A program made the translations under genes and the position numbers. Below the pieces are notes generated by a model. That model did no database searches. It was not told the origin of the DNA and saw only the letters and a list, made by a program, of their open reading frames with translations. A DNA stretch of 64,000 nt from Citrobacter amalonaticus (GTDB taxonomy: Bacteria > Pseudomonadota > Gammaproteobacteria > Enterobacterales > Enterobacteriaceae), in assembly GCA_028994555.1 (NCBI GenBank), contig JARDVN010000001.1, positions 1,736,001-1,800,000 on the forward strand, in the 5' to 3' direction. Numbering within the stretch: position 1 is the stretch's first letter; every line of letters starts with the position of its first letter. Of the stretch, positions 55,551-64,000 are shown in pieces.

Positions 55551-56113
55551 AGCGCCATCCACAGCCCCGGCAGCAGCATATTACCGGTCGCTTGCAGCAG
55601 TTCGCCAATGCCCATGTTAATCACATACAGCAGCAGGACGAGGATCATTGGCGAGAAATCGATACCGCCCATGCCGGGGAGAATACGACGGATCGGGCGC
55701 AGCAGCGGATCGGCCAGTTGCATCAACACAAACTCAATCGGGCTACGGCCCTGACTTACCCAGCTCATAATGGCCATCACCAGCAGCACCCAGAATATGA
55801 GCAAGCCGATAGTTTTGAGGACGATCAGCACGGCGGCGATCCAGACGATCGGCAGGAAGGTCACCACTTTAAACAGCACTATCGCTTTGATAAAGCTGAG
55901 GATAAACGCAACCAGCAGCGAGGCGCTATCAACCGGCCCCATCGGCGGAATAATACGGCGCAGCGGCCCAATTATCGGTTGCGTCACTTTCACCACAAAC
56001 TGGGAGAAAGGGTTGTAAAAGTCACAGCGAGCCCATTGCATCCACACGCGCAATAACAGCACCATGGTGTACAGCTCAATTACCGTTGAGAGCAAGAAGG
56101 TCAACGTATTCAT
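55547..56113 (-). CDS. yggT: YggT-family membrane protein
   Basis: A 188-residue integral membrane protein with two YggT repeats ([20 protein letters not shown] and [17 protein letters not shown]) and about four or five helices. Linked by context to osmotic stress and division; exact role unknown. Coupled to yggU and 18 bp after yggS. Confidence 0.95.
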   Translation of the reverse strand: MNTLTFLLSTVIELYTMVLLLRVWMQWARCDFYNPFSQFVVKVTQPIIGPLRRIIPPMGPVDSASLLVAFILSFIKAIVLFKVVTFLPIVWIAAVLIVLKTIGLLIFWVLLVMAIMSWVSQGRSPIEFVLMQLADPLLRPIRRILPGMGGIDFSPMILVLLLYVINMGIGELLQATGNMLLPGLWMAL

Positions 56114-56131
56114 GGCGTTCCTCAGATTTCC

Positions 56132-56836
56132 TTAATTTTTTGTGTAATCACGTGCACCAAAAATGGCGGTGCCGATACGTACCATCGTGCTACCCGCCGC
56201 AATGGCGGCTTCCATATCATCCGACATACCCAGCGACAGGGTATCGACGTTAGGATAGCGCGTTTTCAGCCCGGCAAATGCTACAGCCATTTGGCGGGCA
56301 ACTTCAAACTGCCTTACATAATCTGACTCAGGGGCGGGGATCGCCATCAAACCGCGCAGACGAAGATTCGGTAATTCGACGACCTCTGCGGCAAGCGCAT
56401 CCAGTTCTTCCAGGGGAATACCAGACTTGCTGTTTTCATCGCTGATGTTGATTTGAATCAGCACGTTCAGCGGTCCAAGTTCTGCCGGACGCTGTTCATT
56501 CAGCCGGGTCGCAATGCGCAGGCGGTCGAGGGTATGGCACCAGTCAAAGTGCTCGGCCACCAGACGGCTTTTGTTGGACTGTAACGGGCCAATAAAGTGC
56601 CATTGCAGACCTGCCGTGCCTTTTTCACGAAAGTGGCGAATTTTCTCCACCCCTTCCTGCACATAATTTTCACCAAAGGCCCGCTGCCCAGCAGCAATGG
56701 CTTCTTCGATGGCGCTCGCAGGTTTGGTTTTGCTCACTGCAAGCAACGTAACTTCTTCTGAAGCACGCCCGCAACGCGATGCGGCGGCTGAGATTTTGTC
56801 CCGGACCTGTGCCAGGTTATGCGCGATATCGTTCAT
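56132..56836 (-). CDS. yggS: PLP homeostasis protein YggS
   Basis: A 234-residue PLP-binding protein with an alanine-racemase-like TIM barrel. The PLP lysine is K36 (LLAVSKTKPAS). It keeps vitamin B6 and amino-acid pools balanced. The C-terminal SLGMSDDMEAAI and GSTMVRIGTAIFG bind phosphate. Start divergent from yggR with 17 bp between them. Confidence 0.96.
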   Translation of the reverse strand: MNDIAHNLAQVRDKISAAASRCGRASEEVTLLAVSKTKPASAIEEAIAAGQRAFGENYVQEGVEKIRHFREKGTAGLQWHFIGPLQSNKSRLVAEHFDWCHTLDRLRIATRLNEQRPAELGPLNVLIQINISDENSKSGIPLEELDALAAEVVELPNLRLRGLMAIPAPESDYVRQFEVARQMAVAFAGLKTRYPNVDTLSLGMSDDMEAAIAAGSTMVRIGTAIFGARDYTKN

Positions 56837-56853
56837 TTTCCGAGGATCTGAGT

Positions 56854-57837
56854 ATGAATATGGAAGAAATTGTGGCCCTTAGTGTAAAGCATAACGTCTC
56901 GGATCTACACCTAAGCAATGCGTGGCCTGCGCGCTGGCGTAAACGGGGGGCGCATGGAACGTGCCCCGTTCACCGCAACCGATATTAACGGACTGTTGGC
57001 AGACTGGCTGGATGAGGGGCAGCAGGCGGCGTTACGACAAAATGGGCAACTGGATTTCGCTGTTTCGCTCGCGGATAACCAACGCCTGCGGGCCAGCGCC
57101 TTTCACCAGCGGCAGGGGACGTCGCTGGCGCTGCGGCTACTGCCGACGCAGTGCCCGACGCTGGAAACGTTAGGCGTCCCCGCCGTGTTGGTGGAACTGC
57201 TTCGCAGCGAGAACGGCCTGATCCTGGTGACGGGCGCGACAGGCAGCGGTAAATCCACCACCCTGGCGGCGATGGTGGGCTGGCTGAATCACTATGTGGA
57301 GGAGCATATTCTGACGCTGGAAGATCCCATCGAGTATGTCTACACCAGCGATTGCTGCCTGATTCAGCAGCGTGAGGTGGGGTTACACTGTGCCTCGTTT
57401 GCCGCAGGGCTGCGCGCCGCGCTGCGTGAAGATCCGGATGTGATTCTGCTGGGCGAGTTACGCGACAGCGAGACCATTCGTCTGGCACTCACGGCAGCGG
57501 AAACGGGACATCTGGTGCTGGCGACGCTGCATACACGCGGCGCGGCACAGGCGATTGAGCGCCTGGTGGACTCTTTCCCGGCTCAGGAGAAAGACCCGGT
57601 ACGCAGCCAACTGGCAAGCAGCCTGCGGGCCGTGTTGTCGCAAAAACTCGAACCTGATAAGCAGGAAGGGCGTGTCGCGCTGTTTGAGTTACTGATTAAC
57701 ACCCCCCGCAGCGGGGGAATTTAATTCGCGAAGGGAAATCCCATCAGCTACCTCACGTCATTCAGACCGGGCAGCAGGTGGGGATGATGACCTTTTCCCA
57801 GAGCCTGCAACAGCGACAAGCGCAAGGGCGGCTTTGA
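56854..57837 (+). CDS. yggR: PilT-like ATPase YggR, three apparent +1 insertions
   Basis: A 326-residue secretion/retraction ATPase of the GspE/PilT family. Walker A is GATGSGKST, followed by an Asp box (LTLEDPIEY), Walker B (DPDVILLGELRD) and a His box (GHLVLATLHT). The frame breaks at the G6 run 56945-56950 (RKRGRMERAPF), the C6 run 57702-57707 and the G5 run 57713-57717 (five and four give INTPAAGNLIREG). No pilus genes lie nearby, so it is an orphan motor, as in E. coli. Confidence 0.92.
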
Positions 57838-57849
57838 GAAACTGCAGGG

Positions 57850-58266
57850 TCAGTAGCCCTGCTCAAAGTAGCTTTCGAGGATGATGACGGCAGAAGCCGA
57901 ATCGATCTTGCCTTTGTTCAGTGCGCGATAACCGCCCTGTTCGAACAGTCCGGAGCGTGCCTCTACGGTGCTAAGCCGTTCATCATGCAGGGTGACGGTA
58001 ACGCCAAAGCGACCGTGAATGCGGTTGGCAAATTTGCGTGCGCGGGCGGTGAGTGGTTGTTCGGTGCCGTCCATGTTGAGCGGTAAGCCAACGATGATCT
58101 CATCGGGCTGCCACTCTTTGAGTAGCCGCTCGATCAGGTTCCAGTCCGGCGTGCCGTCCTGCGCTTTTATCGCGGGCAGCGCGCGCGCCGTGCCGGTTAC
58201 TCGCTGACCAATCGCCACACCAATACTTTTCGTACCAAAGTCAAAAGCCAGTAATGTTCCGCTCAT
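57850..58266 (-). CDS. yqgF: Pre-16S rRNA nuclease YqgF (RuvX)
   Basis: A 138-residue RNase H-fold protein needed for 5'-end maturation of 16S rRNA. Catalytic Asp in [16 protein letters not shown], Glu in [12 protein letters not shown] and Asp near the C-terminus ([13 protein letters not shown]). Shares one base with yqgE upstream (58266). Intact. Confidence 0.95.
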   Translation of the reverse strand: MSGTLLAFDFGTKSIGVAIGQRVTGTARALPAIKAQDGTPDWNLIERLLKEWQPDEIIVGLPLNMDGTEQPLTARARKFANRIHGRFGVTVTLHDERLSTVEARSGLFEQGGYRALNKGKIDSASAVIILESYFEQGY

Positions 58267-58829
58267 CAGGCATGCCCTGCCACGCCGGGCATCGTCAGGA
58301 TGTCGATGCCAATCAGCCGGGCGGCTTCACGCCAGCGGTCGGCAATCGGCGTTTTGAACAAAATATTGAGATCGGCAGGGGCGGTCAGCCAGGCATTGTC
58401 CAGCAGTTCCTGCTCAAGCTGGCCTTTCTCCCAGGAGGAGTAGCCGAGCGCGACCAGCACATCAGCAGGTTGCTCGCTCGTGCCTAAGGTTTCGAGCACA
58501 TCGCGTGATGTGGTGATCACCGTGTTATCCGAGATGCGGATGCTGGAGGCAAAACGCGACGGCGGGGTGTGCAGGATAAACCCGCGATCTTCTGCTAACG
58601 GGCCGCCCAGCATCACTGCTTTATCGAGACGAATCGCCGCATCACGTGGTTCCGGCGTGATTTTCAGTTTTTCCAGAATCCCTTCAATCTGGAGATTTTC
58701 CAGAGGCTTATTCACAATAATCCCCATTGCGCCGTCTTCGTTATGTTCGCAGATGTACACCACGGAGCGGCGGAAAATCGGATCCTGGAGAGCAGGCATG
58801 GCAATAAGAAAGTGATGCTGTAAATTCAT
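58266..58829 (-). CDS. yqgE: UPF0301 protein YqgE
   Basis: A 187-residue conserved protein of unknown function. It has [31 protein letters not shown] and [16 protein letters not shown] 58829 ([11 protein letters not shown]) matches E. coli; the frame is open further upstream but without a conserved start. Operon with yqgF. Confidence 0.94.
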   Translation of the reverse strand: MNLQHHFLIAMPALQDPIFRRSVVYICEHNEDGAMGIIVNKPLENLQIEGILEKLKITPEPRDAAIRLDKAVMLGGPLAEDRGFILHTPPSRFASSIRISDNTVITTSRDVLETLGTSEQPADVLVALGYSSWEKGQLEQELLDNAWLTAPADLNILFKTPIADRWREAARLIGIDILTMPGVAGHA

Positions 58830-58904
58830 TGTCAGAGGTTCTGTTTCCTGGTTCAAAAAAGCAACAGGGGTCAGTATGTGGGTAAAGCGCACGGATGTCA
58901 CTAC

Positions 58905-58983
58905 TGTAGGCCGGATAAGACGCCTGTGTCGTTCTCCGGCATCGCTGTCTTAATGCCTGATGGCGCTACGCTTATCAGGCCTA
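58905..58983. repeat. REP/BIME between gshB and yqgE
   Basis: TAGGCCGGATAAGACGC, CTCCGGCATC, GCCTGATGGCGC and CTTATCAGGCCTA form two REP units in opposite orientation in the 174-bp gap. Confidence 0.8.
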
Positions 58984-59003
58984 CAACGCTGGTTTATGGC
59001 TGA

Positions 59004-59951
59004 TTATTTTTGCAAACGCGCTTCGATTGCGTCCATCAGCATCCCGGTGATGGAGATCGGGAATTCGGCTTCGATTTCGCGGATACAGGTTGGGCTGGTG
59101 ACGTTAATTTCGGTAAGACGATCGCCAATGATATCCAGACCGACAAAAATCAACCCTTTGGCTTTCAGCGTCGGCCCGATACGGCGTGCGATTTCCCAGT
59201 CGCTGTCGGTTAACGGACGCGGTTCGCCGCGGCCGCCAGCGGCCAGGTTACCACGGGTTTCACCGCCTTGTGGAATACGCGCCAGGCAGTACGGAACCGG
59301 TTCTCCATCCACAACCAATACGCGCTTATCGCCATCTTTGATGGCGGGCAGATAGTTCTGCGCCATGCAGTAGCGGGTGCCATGCTCGGTCAGAGTTTCT
59401 GTAATCACGCCGAGGTTCGGGTCGCCGTCTTTAACGCGGAAGATCGATGCGCCGCCCATGCCGTCCAGCGGCTTAAGGATAATGTCGCTATGCTTTTGCC
59501 AGAACGCCTTTATTTGCACTTTGTTGCGGGTGACCAGCGTTTCCGGTGTCAGGTCCGGGAACCAGGCCGTGAACAGTTTTTCGTTACAGTCACGCAGGCT
59601 CTGCGGTTTGTTGACAATAAGCGTGCCTTTCTCTTCTGCGCGTTCCAGGATGTAAGTGGCGTAGATAAACTCCGTATCAAACGGCGGATCTTTACGCATC
59701 AGAATGACGTCGAGCTCGTCGAGCGGTAGATCCTGCTCGCCGGTAAACTCATACCATTTATCGTAGTTCTGCTCGACGCTCAGCGTCTGTGTATGAGCGC
59801 GGGCTTCACCGTTAATCAGATAAAGATCGGCCATCTCCATATAATGAAGTTCGTAACCACGACGTTGCGCTTCCAGCAGCATAGCGAAGCTGGAATCTTT
59901 CTTGATATTGATGTTTGCGATGGGGTCCATCACAATGCCGAGCTTGATCAT
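59004..59951 (-). CDS. gshB: Glutathione synthetase
   Basis: A 315-residue ATP-grasp enzyme that adds glycine to gamma-glutamylcysteine. ATP-binding segments LKPLDGMGGASIFR and VDGEPVPYCLARIPQGGE and the metal-binding FVGLDIIGDRLTEINVTSP are clear. Intact and nearly identical to E. coli. Lies 12 bp after rsmE. Supplies glutathione for gss and yghU in this window. Confidence 0.97.
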   Translation of the reverse strand: MIKLGIVMDPIANINIKKDSSFAMLLEAQRRGYELHYMEMADLYLINGEARAHTQTLSVEQNYDKWYEFTGEQDLPLDELDVILMRKDPPFDTEFIYATYILERAEEKGTLIVNKPQSLRDCNEKLFTAWFPDLTPETLVTRNKVQIKAFWQKHSDIILKPLDGMGGASIFRVKDGDPNLGVITETLTEHGTRYCMAQNYLPAIKDGDKRVLVVDGEPVPYCLARIPQGGETRGNLAAGGRGEPRPLTDSDWEIARRIGPTLKAKGLIFVGLDIIGDRLTEINVTSPTCIREIEAEFPISITGMLMDAIEARLQK

Positions 59952-59963
59952 TATTCTTCTCCG

Positions 59964-60695
59964 TTAGCCCAGATCGCCAAATCGCACCTGAAGCGCGGTA
60001 ATGGCGGTGAGCGCAGTTGTCTCAGTACGCAGAACGCGAGGTCCTAACAGGATATCAGTAAACTGATAGCGTGCGGTCATGGCTATTTCCTCTGCTGACA
60101 ACCCGCCTTCCGGGCCAATCAACAGACGAACGCGCTCAACCGGCAGCGGCAAGGTATTAATACTGTCGCTGGCGCGCGGATGGAGGTTCAGCTTCAATCC
60201 CTCGTCCTGTTCCGCACACCAGGCTTCCAGATCCATCGCCGGACGAATTTCCGGCACCCGGTTGCGACCACACTGTTCGCAGGCGGCAATAGCAATTTTC
60301 TGCCACTGCTGAAGCTTCTTGTTCAGACGTTCACTGTCCAGTTTAACGCCGCAGCGTTCAGAAAAAAGTGGCGTAATGAGGCTTACACCCAGTTCGATCG
60401 ATTTCTGGATGGTGAACTCCATTTTTTCGCCGCGCGACATGACCTGACCAAGGTGGATGTGCAGCGGCGATTCCCGATCGTCAATCTCGCCACTTAACAC
60501 CTTTACGTCCACGCTTTTCTTGCTGGCGCGAGTGATTTCGGCAGCGAAAACCTGATTGCTGCCATCAAACAGTTGCAGTTCCTGGCCCGGCCCCATCCGC
60601 AGGACGCGTCCAATATGGTTGGCGGCATCTTCACACAGGGAAATCTGGCTGCCGGCGGTGAGGGGCTCTGGGTGATAAATGCGGGGAATACGCAT
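59964..60695 (-). CDS. rsmE: 16S rRNA m3U1498 methyltransferase RsmE
   Basis: A 243-residue SPOUT methyltransferase with an N-terminal PUA-like domain ([11 protein letters not shown]). The knotted SAM site is seen in [14 protein letters not shown] and [13 protein letters not shown]. Intact. Immediately upstream of gshB and downstream of endA. Confidence 0.96.
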   Translation of the reverse strand: MRIPRIYHPEPLTAGSQISLCEDAANHIGRVLRMGPGQELQLFDGSNQVFAAEITRASKKSVDVKVLSGEIDDRESPLHIHLGQVMSRGEKMEFTIQKSIELGVSLITPLFSERCGVKLDSERLNKKLQQWQKIAIAACEQCGRNRVPEIRPAMDLEAWCAEQDEGLKLNLHPRASDSINTLPLPVERVRLLIGPEGGLSAEEIAMTARYQFTDILLGPRVLRTETTALTAITALQVRFGDLG

Positions 60696-60774
60696 AGTTA
60701 TAAATCCGCGTCATCTCCCCACGCAGGCTCGCCGCGCGGGGTAAGGGGTTAATCAAATATCCCGCTAGTGTAGG

Positions 60775-61482
60775 TTAGCTCTTTTGCGCCTGGCAAGCGC
60801 GTTGCACGTAAGGGTTATGGTTTCCCTGAATCTTCGCGATACGTTCGTCGCGCTCGCACTCCCAGTCGGTGACCGGATACATCTTGTTCCAGGCGTTGAA
60901 AAGTTGGGTTTGCTGACGAGAAAGCGTGAGGTTGTACTGGTCACGCATATAAAAATAGGTGCGGGCAATCGCGCCGCGGGCGCGTGCAGGAGGTTCAGCC
61001 AGCTTTTCTTTGAAATCGACTTTCATCGCACACTGCCCGTACTGGCCTTCGCCGCCGTTCCACTGACTGTACATAAAGTTTCCGCGATCGCCATTCACTT
61101 CGCCAACGGCGGGTTGCAGGTTGTGCATATCGCTTTCCATTTTGCGATACACCGGATCTTTGGTGCAGTTTTTCCGCCCGCCATCCTGCCAGCATTGACG
61201 CTGATGACCAAACTGCCATGCCGGAACCACGTGTTCCCATTCGATTCGGCTGGCGCGATTCTCGTTCTTCCGCACTTTGTAGCCGCAGGAGTCGAGATCG
61301 ACGACGCCTTTTTTCCCTTGCCAGTTGATTTTGCATCCGCAATAGAAGTCGCCCGGAACATTAGCGTTAACCTTGACGCCCGCGCTTTTTGCCTGTGAAA
61401 AACTGTTAATGCCAGTGGCCAACGCCGGGCCGGAAATGACTACCGCAACAAGAGCGGCAGCGAATGTGTGACAACGGTACAT
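60775..61482 (-). CDS. endA: Periplasmic endonuclease I
   Basis: A 235-residue periplasmic DNA endonuclease making double-strand breaks. The signal peptide [22 protein letters not shown] precedes the body. The nuclease core is [21 protein letters not shown], and [20 protein letters not shown] follows. Several cysteines suggest disulfides, as known for EndA. ATG 61482 gives the E. coli length; an ATG one codon upstream exists. Confidence 0.95.
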   Translation of the reverse strand: MYRCHTFAAALVAVVISGPALATGINSFSQAKSAGVKVNANVPGDFYCGCKINWQGKKGVVDLDSCGYKVRKNENRASRIEWEHVVPAWQFGHQRQCWQDGGRKNCTKDPVYRKMESDMHNLQPAVGEVNGDRGNFMYSQWNGGEGQYGQCAMKVDFKEKLAEPPARARGAIARTYFYMRDQYNLTLSRQQTQLFNAWNKMYPVTDWECERDERIAKIQGNHNPYVQRACQAQKS

Positions 61483-61573
61483 CATGAACTCCGTATCAAA
61501 ACGAGCCCGCAACGTAACGAAAGTTGATGTGTGATGCAATCAGTCAGATCAGGAAAGTTCCTGATCGTTCAGG

Positions 61574-62074
61574 TTATTTAAGCGGTACTAAGGGTTCGCC
61601 ACAGTGAACGCAGCGATAGGTGGCTTCGCCGCGAACGACGCGATTATGGCGGCGGATGGTGAGTTGATGCTCCTGACACTGGCAGCGGTAAGGAAAAGTG
61701 TTAGTGCGTACCGATTGCAGTTCGAACTGATGGGTGCGTCTTGCGGGAACGCCGAGCACGCTTTCCATCATCCACTTCCACTCTTTACCGTGCGGCGCAA
61801 CCCGGCCAAAGCGTTTCCACACCAGTAAATGCGCCAGTTCATGCGGTACCACGTCGTTGATAAACGCCTCAACATTTTCCATGAGCAGGACCGGGTTCAG
61901 CCGGATTTCATAGCTTTCCAGCCAGGCGGTGCCGGCAGAGGTGCCGCGCTGCTGATACACCAGTTTGGGTTCGGGATAGCTGCGTCCAAGCTTCAGGTTT
62001 GCCTGAGCGAGATTATCCCGCAGGCTGCGCATAACGGCTTGCTGGACGGCGATAGGGAGACGGGGGGCTTTCAT
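61574..62074 (-). CDS. sprT: SprT-like metalloprotease-fold protein
   Basis: A 166-residue SprT family protein with HEXXH at H78-E79-H82 ([16 protein letters not shown]) and a C-terminal zinc ribbon (CQCQEH and CVHCGE). Related to eukaryotic Spartan proteases of DNA-protein crosslinks; the bacterial role is unclear. Intact and one residue longer than E. coli. Confidence 0.94.
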   Translation of the reverse strand: MKAPRLPIAVQQAVMRSLRDNLAQANLKLGRSYPEPKLVYQQRGTSAGTAWLESYEIRLNPVLLMENVEAFINDVVPHELAHLLVWKRFGRVAPHGKEWKWMMESVLGVPARRTHQFELQSVRTNTFPYRCQCQEHQLTIRRHNRVVRGEATYRCVHCGEPLVPLK

Positions 62075-62153
62075 AACGGCAGAGGATAATGCGACAGGGT
62101 CGGGACTGCAAGAGGAAGGCGTCCTCCCATGGGGGGAGGACGCAAAGGGCAGA

Positions 62154-63548
62154 TTAATCGTGTGCGCCGATTTCGCGCAGCTTACGTCCCTTCATCAGGT
62201 TACGTTCGATATGTTCCAGTGAAACGTGTTTGGTTTCCGGCACCAGCCACAGTGTCAGCAGAATAAACAGCACGTTCAGACCCGCATAAACCCAGAAGGT
62301 GTTCGCATTGCCGAGGTTTTGCAGCATAGTCAGGAACGTCGCGCCAACGATCATGTTGGCAATCCAGTTGGTGGCGGTAGAGCAGGTGATGCCGAAATCG
62401 CGGCCCTTCAGCGGCTGGATTTCAGAACACAGCACCCAAATCAGCGGACCGGCACTCATGGCGAAACCAATGATGAACATCAGCAGCATCGCGATAGCGA
62501 AGTACTGTGCGGACGGCGAGTGGATGCCGACATGCATCATCGTCCCAAGGATACCCATTCCGGCTGCCATCACCAGGAAGCCCAACGTCAGCGTCGGTTT
62601 ACGCCCCCAGCGGTCAACCAGGCCGATGGCGATAAAGGTGGCCAGCACGTTGGTCAGACCGACAATCACGGTACCCCACATCTGCTCAGAGGTATTGGTG
62701 TAACCCGCCATTTCGAAGATTTTGGGTGCGTAGTACATGATAACGTTCATCCCGGTGAACTGCTGCATCACCTGCAACAGTACGCCAAGAAACACCGCAC
62801 GGCGGAAGTTGCTGTTCTCTTTGAACAACGTCCAGCCGCTCTGTTTCACCTGCAGACTTTCACGGATTTCATCCAGCTCGCGTTTGGCTTCTGCACTGGT
62901 ATCACGCAGACGTAGTAATACGCGTTCGGCATCAACGAAACGACGTTTCGCGGCGAACCAGCGCGGGCTGTCCGGCAGGAAAAAAACGCCGATCAACAGC
63001 AGAATCGCCGGGATGATAATCACGCCCAGCATCCAGCGCCAAGCGCCGCTGTAGCTGAAGGCGGTATCCGACAGATAGGCGCCGAGGATCCCGATGGTAA
63101 TCATCAACTGGTACATGGAGATCATGCTGCCACGAATTTTTTCCGGGGCGATCTCAGACAGGTACAGCGGGGCGGTGTACGAGGCCACGCCAACGGCGAG
63201 ACCCAGCAAGACGCGGGACAGGATCAGCACTTCAACATTCGGCGCCGCTGCGGAGAACAGCGAACCGGCGACAAACAGGATCGCGCCGATCATCAGGCTT
63301 TTCTTGCGCCCGAGCTTGAAGGAGAGCCAGCCGCTGCCGACGGCACCGACTGCTGCACCGAACATCATGGAGCTGACGACCCACTCCTGAGTGTGTGCGG
63401 AAATCTGGAATTCATCGGTGATAAACGGTAATGCGCCAGCAATAACGCCGATATCCAGGCCAAAAAGTAATCCTGCCAGGGCTGCAAGGAAGCAGACAAA
63501 AAATGTCATGGCTTTATTGGAACGCCCCTGTTTTTTATTGTCAGGCAT
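62154..63548 (-). CDS. galP: Galactose:H+ symporter GalP
   Basis: A 464-residue, 12-helix sugar porter of the major facilitator family. Signatures include [22 protein letters not shown]-type [12 protein letters not shown], the sugar-site [12 protein letters not shown] and [15 protein letters not shown] 63548 ([15 protein letters not shown]) is preceded by GGAGGGC. CRP and GalR/GalS sites lie upstream, so it is induced by galactose and repressed by glucose. Intact. Confidence 0.97.
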   Translation of the reverse strand: MPDNKKQGRSNKAMTFFVCFLAALAGLLFGLDIGVIAGALPFITDEFQISAHTQEWVVSSMMFGAAVGAVGSGWLSFKLGRKKSLMIGAILFVAGSLFSAAAPNVEVLILSRVLLGLAVGVASYTAPLYLSEIAPEKIRGSMISMYQLMITIGILGAYLSDTAFSYSGAWRWMLGVIIIPAILLLIGVFFLPDSPRWFAAKRRFVDAERVLLRLRDTSAEAKRELDEIRESLQVKQSGWTLFKENSNFRRAVFLGVLLQVMQQFTGMNVIMYYAPKIFEMAGYTNTSEQMWGTVIVGLTNVLATFIAIGLVDRWGRKPTLTLGFLVMAAGMGILGTMMHVGIHSPSAQYFAIAMLLMFIIGFAMSAGPLIWVLCSEIQPLKGRDFGITCSTATNWIANMIVGATFLTMLQNLGNANTFWVYAGLNVLFILLTLWLVPETKHVSLEHIERNLMKGRKLREIGAHD

Positions 63549-63613
63549 TATGCCCTCCGGTTGGGTTATCAGTTTTGTTGATGTTAAGGGTAGGCGAGTA
63601 ACCCGCAAAAATA

Positions 63614-63629
63614 TGTGATAGTTATCACG
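63614..63629 (-). promoter_or_regulatory. CRP site upstream of galP
   Basis: TGTGA-TAGTTA-TCACG matches the CRP consensus TGTGA-N6-TCACA with one mismatch, 66 bp upstream of galP and 4 bp from the GalR operator. Expected to activate galP with cAMP. Confidence 0.75.
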
Positions 63630-63632
63630 TTA

Positions 63633-63648
63633 GTGTAATCGGTTACAC
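63633..63648 (-). promoter_or_regulatory. GalR/GalS operator upstream of galP
   Basis: GTGTAATCGGTTACAC is an almost perfect palindrome matching the Gal operator consensus GTGTAANCGNTTACAC at all fixed positions. It lies beside the CRP site. Confidence 0.85.
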
Positions 63649-63814
63649 TAACGCATAAGCGTAAAAATAATTAAGACTTTGAAAATATAGAGGTAAAAGG
63701 GGTGATGTGCATCGCATCTGGATGAGTTTCAGACTTAACTGAAATGAAATGTAACAGCAGAAGAAAGGCGATCACGAAAAGGGATTATTCTGAAAGCGAG
63801 ATATATTGGGCGTG

Positions 63815-63830
63815 GTGTAAACGGTTTCAA
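63815..63830 (-). promoter_or_regulatory. Candidate distal GalR/GalS operator
   Basis: GTGTAAACGGTTTCAA matches the same consensus except near the 3' end (TCAA for ACAC). It is centred 182 bp from the proximal operator. The sequence between 63649 and 63814 shows no gene. Confidence 0.5.
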
Positions 63831-63832
63831 AC

Positions 63833-63911
63833 GTTACCGGGTGGCGGCTGCGCCCTACCCGGCCTACAAACACCTCAAAAACCCGTAGGTTGGTAAGGCG
63901 CAGCCACCATC
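63833..63911. repeat. REP-like element downstream of metK
   Basis: CCGGGTGGCGGCTGCGCC / CTACCCGG and GGTAAGGCGCAGCCACCATCC form REP-type arms between galP promoter region and the metK terminator. Confidence 0.65.
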
Positions 63912-63917
63912 CGACAG

Positions 63918-63942
63918 AAAAAAGCCAGCCCGAAGGCTGGCT
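63918..63942 (-). terminator. Terminator after metK
   Basis: On the minus strand AGCCAGCC-TTCG-GGCTGGCT is followed by a run of six T's, about 25 bp beyond the metK stop. Confidence 0.85.
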
Positions 63943-63966
63943 TTTTCAACACAACGCTCAGTCGAA

Positions 63967-64000
63967 TTACTTCAGACCGGCAGCGTCGCGCAGCAGAGCG
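63967..64000 (-). CDS. metK: S-adenosylmethionine synthetase, last codons only
   Basis: The final 34 bases encode ALLRDAAGLK and a TAA (minus strand), matching the C-terminus of enterobacterial MetK (E. coli ends AAGLK) by recall. The rest is beyond the window. It is transcribed toward galP, the usual neighbour. SAM made by MetK is the corepressor of MetJ, whose boxes lie before metC in this window. Confidence 0.8.
   Translation of the reverse strand, partial: ALLRDAAGLK

Overview
This window is chromosomal DNA of an enterobacterium. Gene order and protein sequences follow the Escherichia coli / Salmonella / Citrobacter backbone from yqiA-parE to galP-metK. The absence of K-12 neighbours (ygiZ, mqsRA, yqhGH, the gspC-M type II secretion cluster, pitB) and the presence of a dicarboxylate transporter, a class I aminotransferase, an autotransporter and an extra chemoreceptor suggest Citrobacter or a close relative. 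The genus is an inference from recalled homologues; no search was run.

Sequence quality is the dominant feature. Twenty-two conserved genes are broken by apparent +1 insertions, thirty in all, and a thirty-first probably alters the 3' end of yqhC. Each lies in a mononucleotide run of 5-7 bases. Removing one base per run restores the expected family length (parE, parC, plsC, ftsP, ygiQ, dkgA, yqhD, metC, hybC, hybD, gss, yqgA, speC, nupG, mltC, trmB, rdgB, yggR and others). parE, parC and plsC are essential, so these are read as sequencing or consensus errors, not pseudogenes. Coordinates below span the restored genes.

Layout. 1-14.3 kb: end of yqiA, topoisomerase IV genes parE and parC flanking an aminotransferase, ygiN-mdaB, the qseBC two-component system and ygiW, then plsC, ftsP and ygiQ. 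14.3-22.7 kb: DASS transporter, the YqhC-controlled aldehyde reductases yqhD-dkgA, yghB, metC with MetJ boxes, and exbBD with a Fur site. 22.7-31.4 kb: an accessory stretch with three unrecognised small genes, yghZ, an intact yghX, a large autotransporter divergent from a methyl-accepting chemotaxis protein, and yghW. 31.6-38.2 kb: the complete hybOABCDEFG operon for hydrogenase-2 and its maturation. 38.2-43.5 kb: yghU and gss (glutathione and glutathionylspermidine), an exactly 768-bp IS1, an AT-rich remnant, and tRNA-Phe with a duplicated 3' end plus terminator separated by a dense hairpin array, then yqgA. 43.9-64 kb: speC, nupG, mltC-yggX-mutY, trmB-yggL-yggN, ansB, hemW-rdgB-yggU-yggT-yggS, yggR, yqgF-yqgE-gshB-rsmE-endA-sprT, galP with CRP and GalR sites, and the last codons of metK.

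Several genes form metabolic groups: anaerobic hydrogen and amino-acid use (hyb, ansB), thiol and polyamine metabolism (gss, gshB, yghU, speC, metC, metK), and aldehyde or quinone detoxification (yqhD, dkgA, yghZ, mdaB, ygiN). The most unusual DNA is the tRNA-Phe tail duplication at 42.46-42.74 kb. The least explained coding DNA is the trio at 22.68-24.12 kb.
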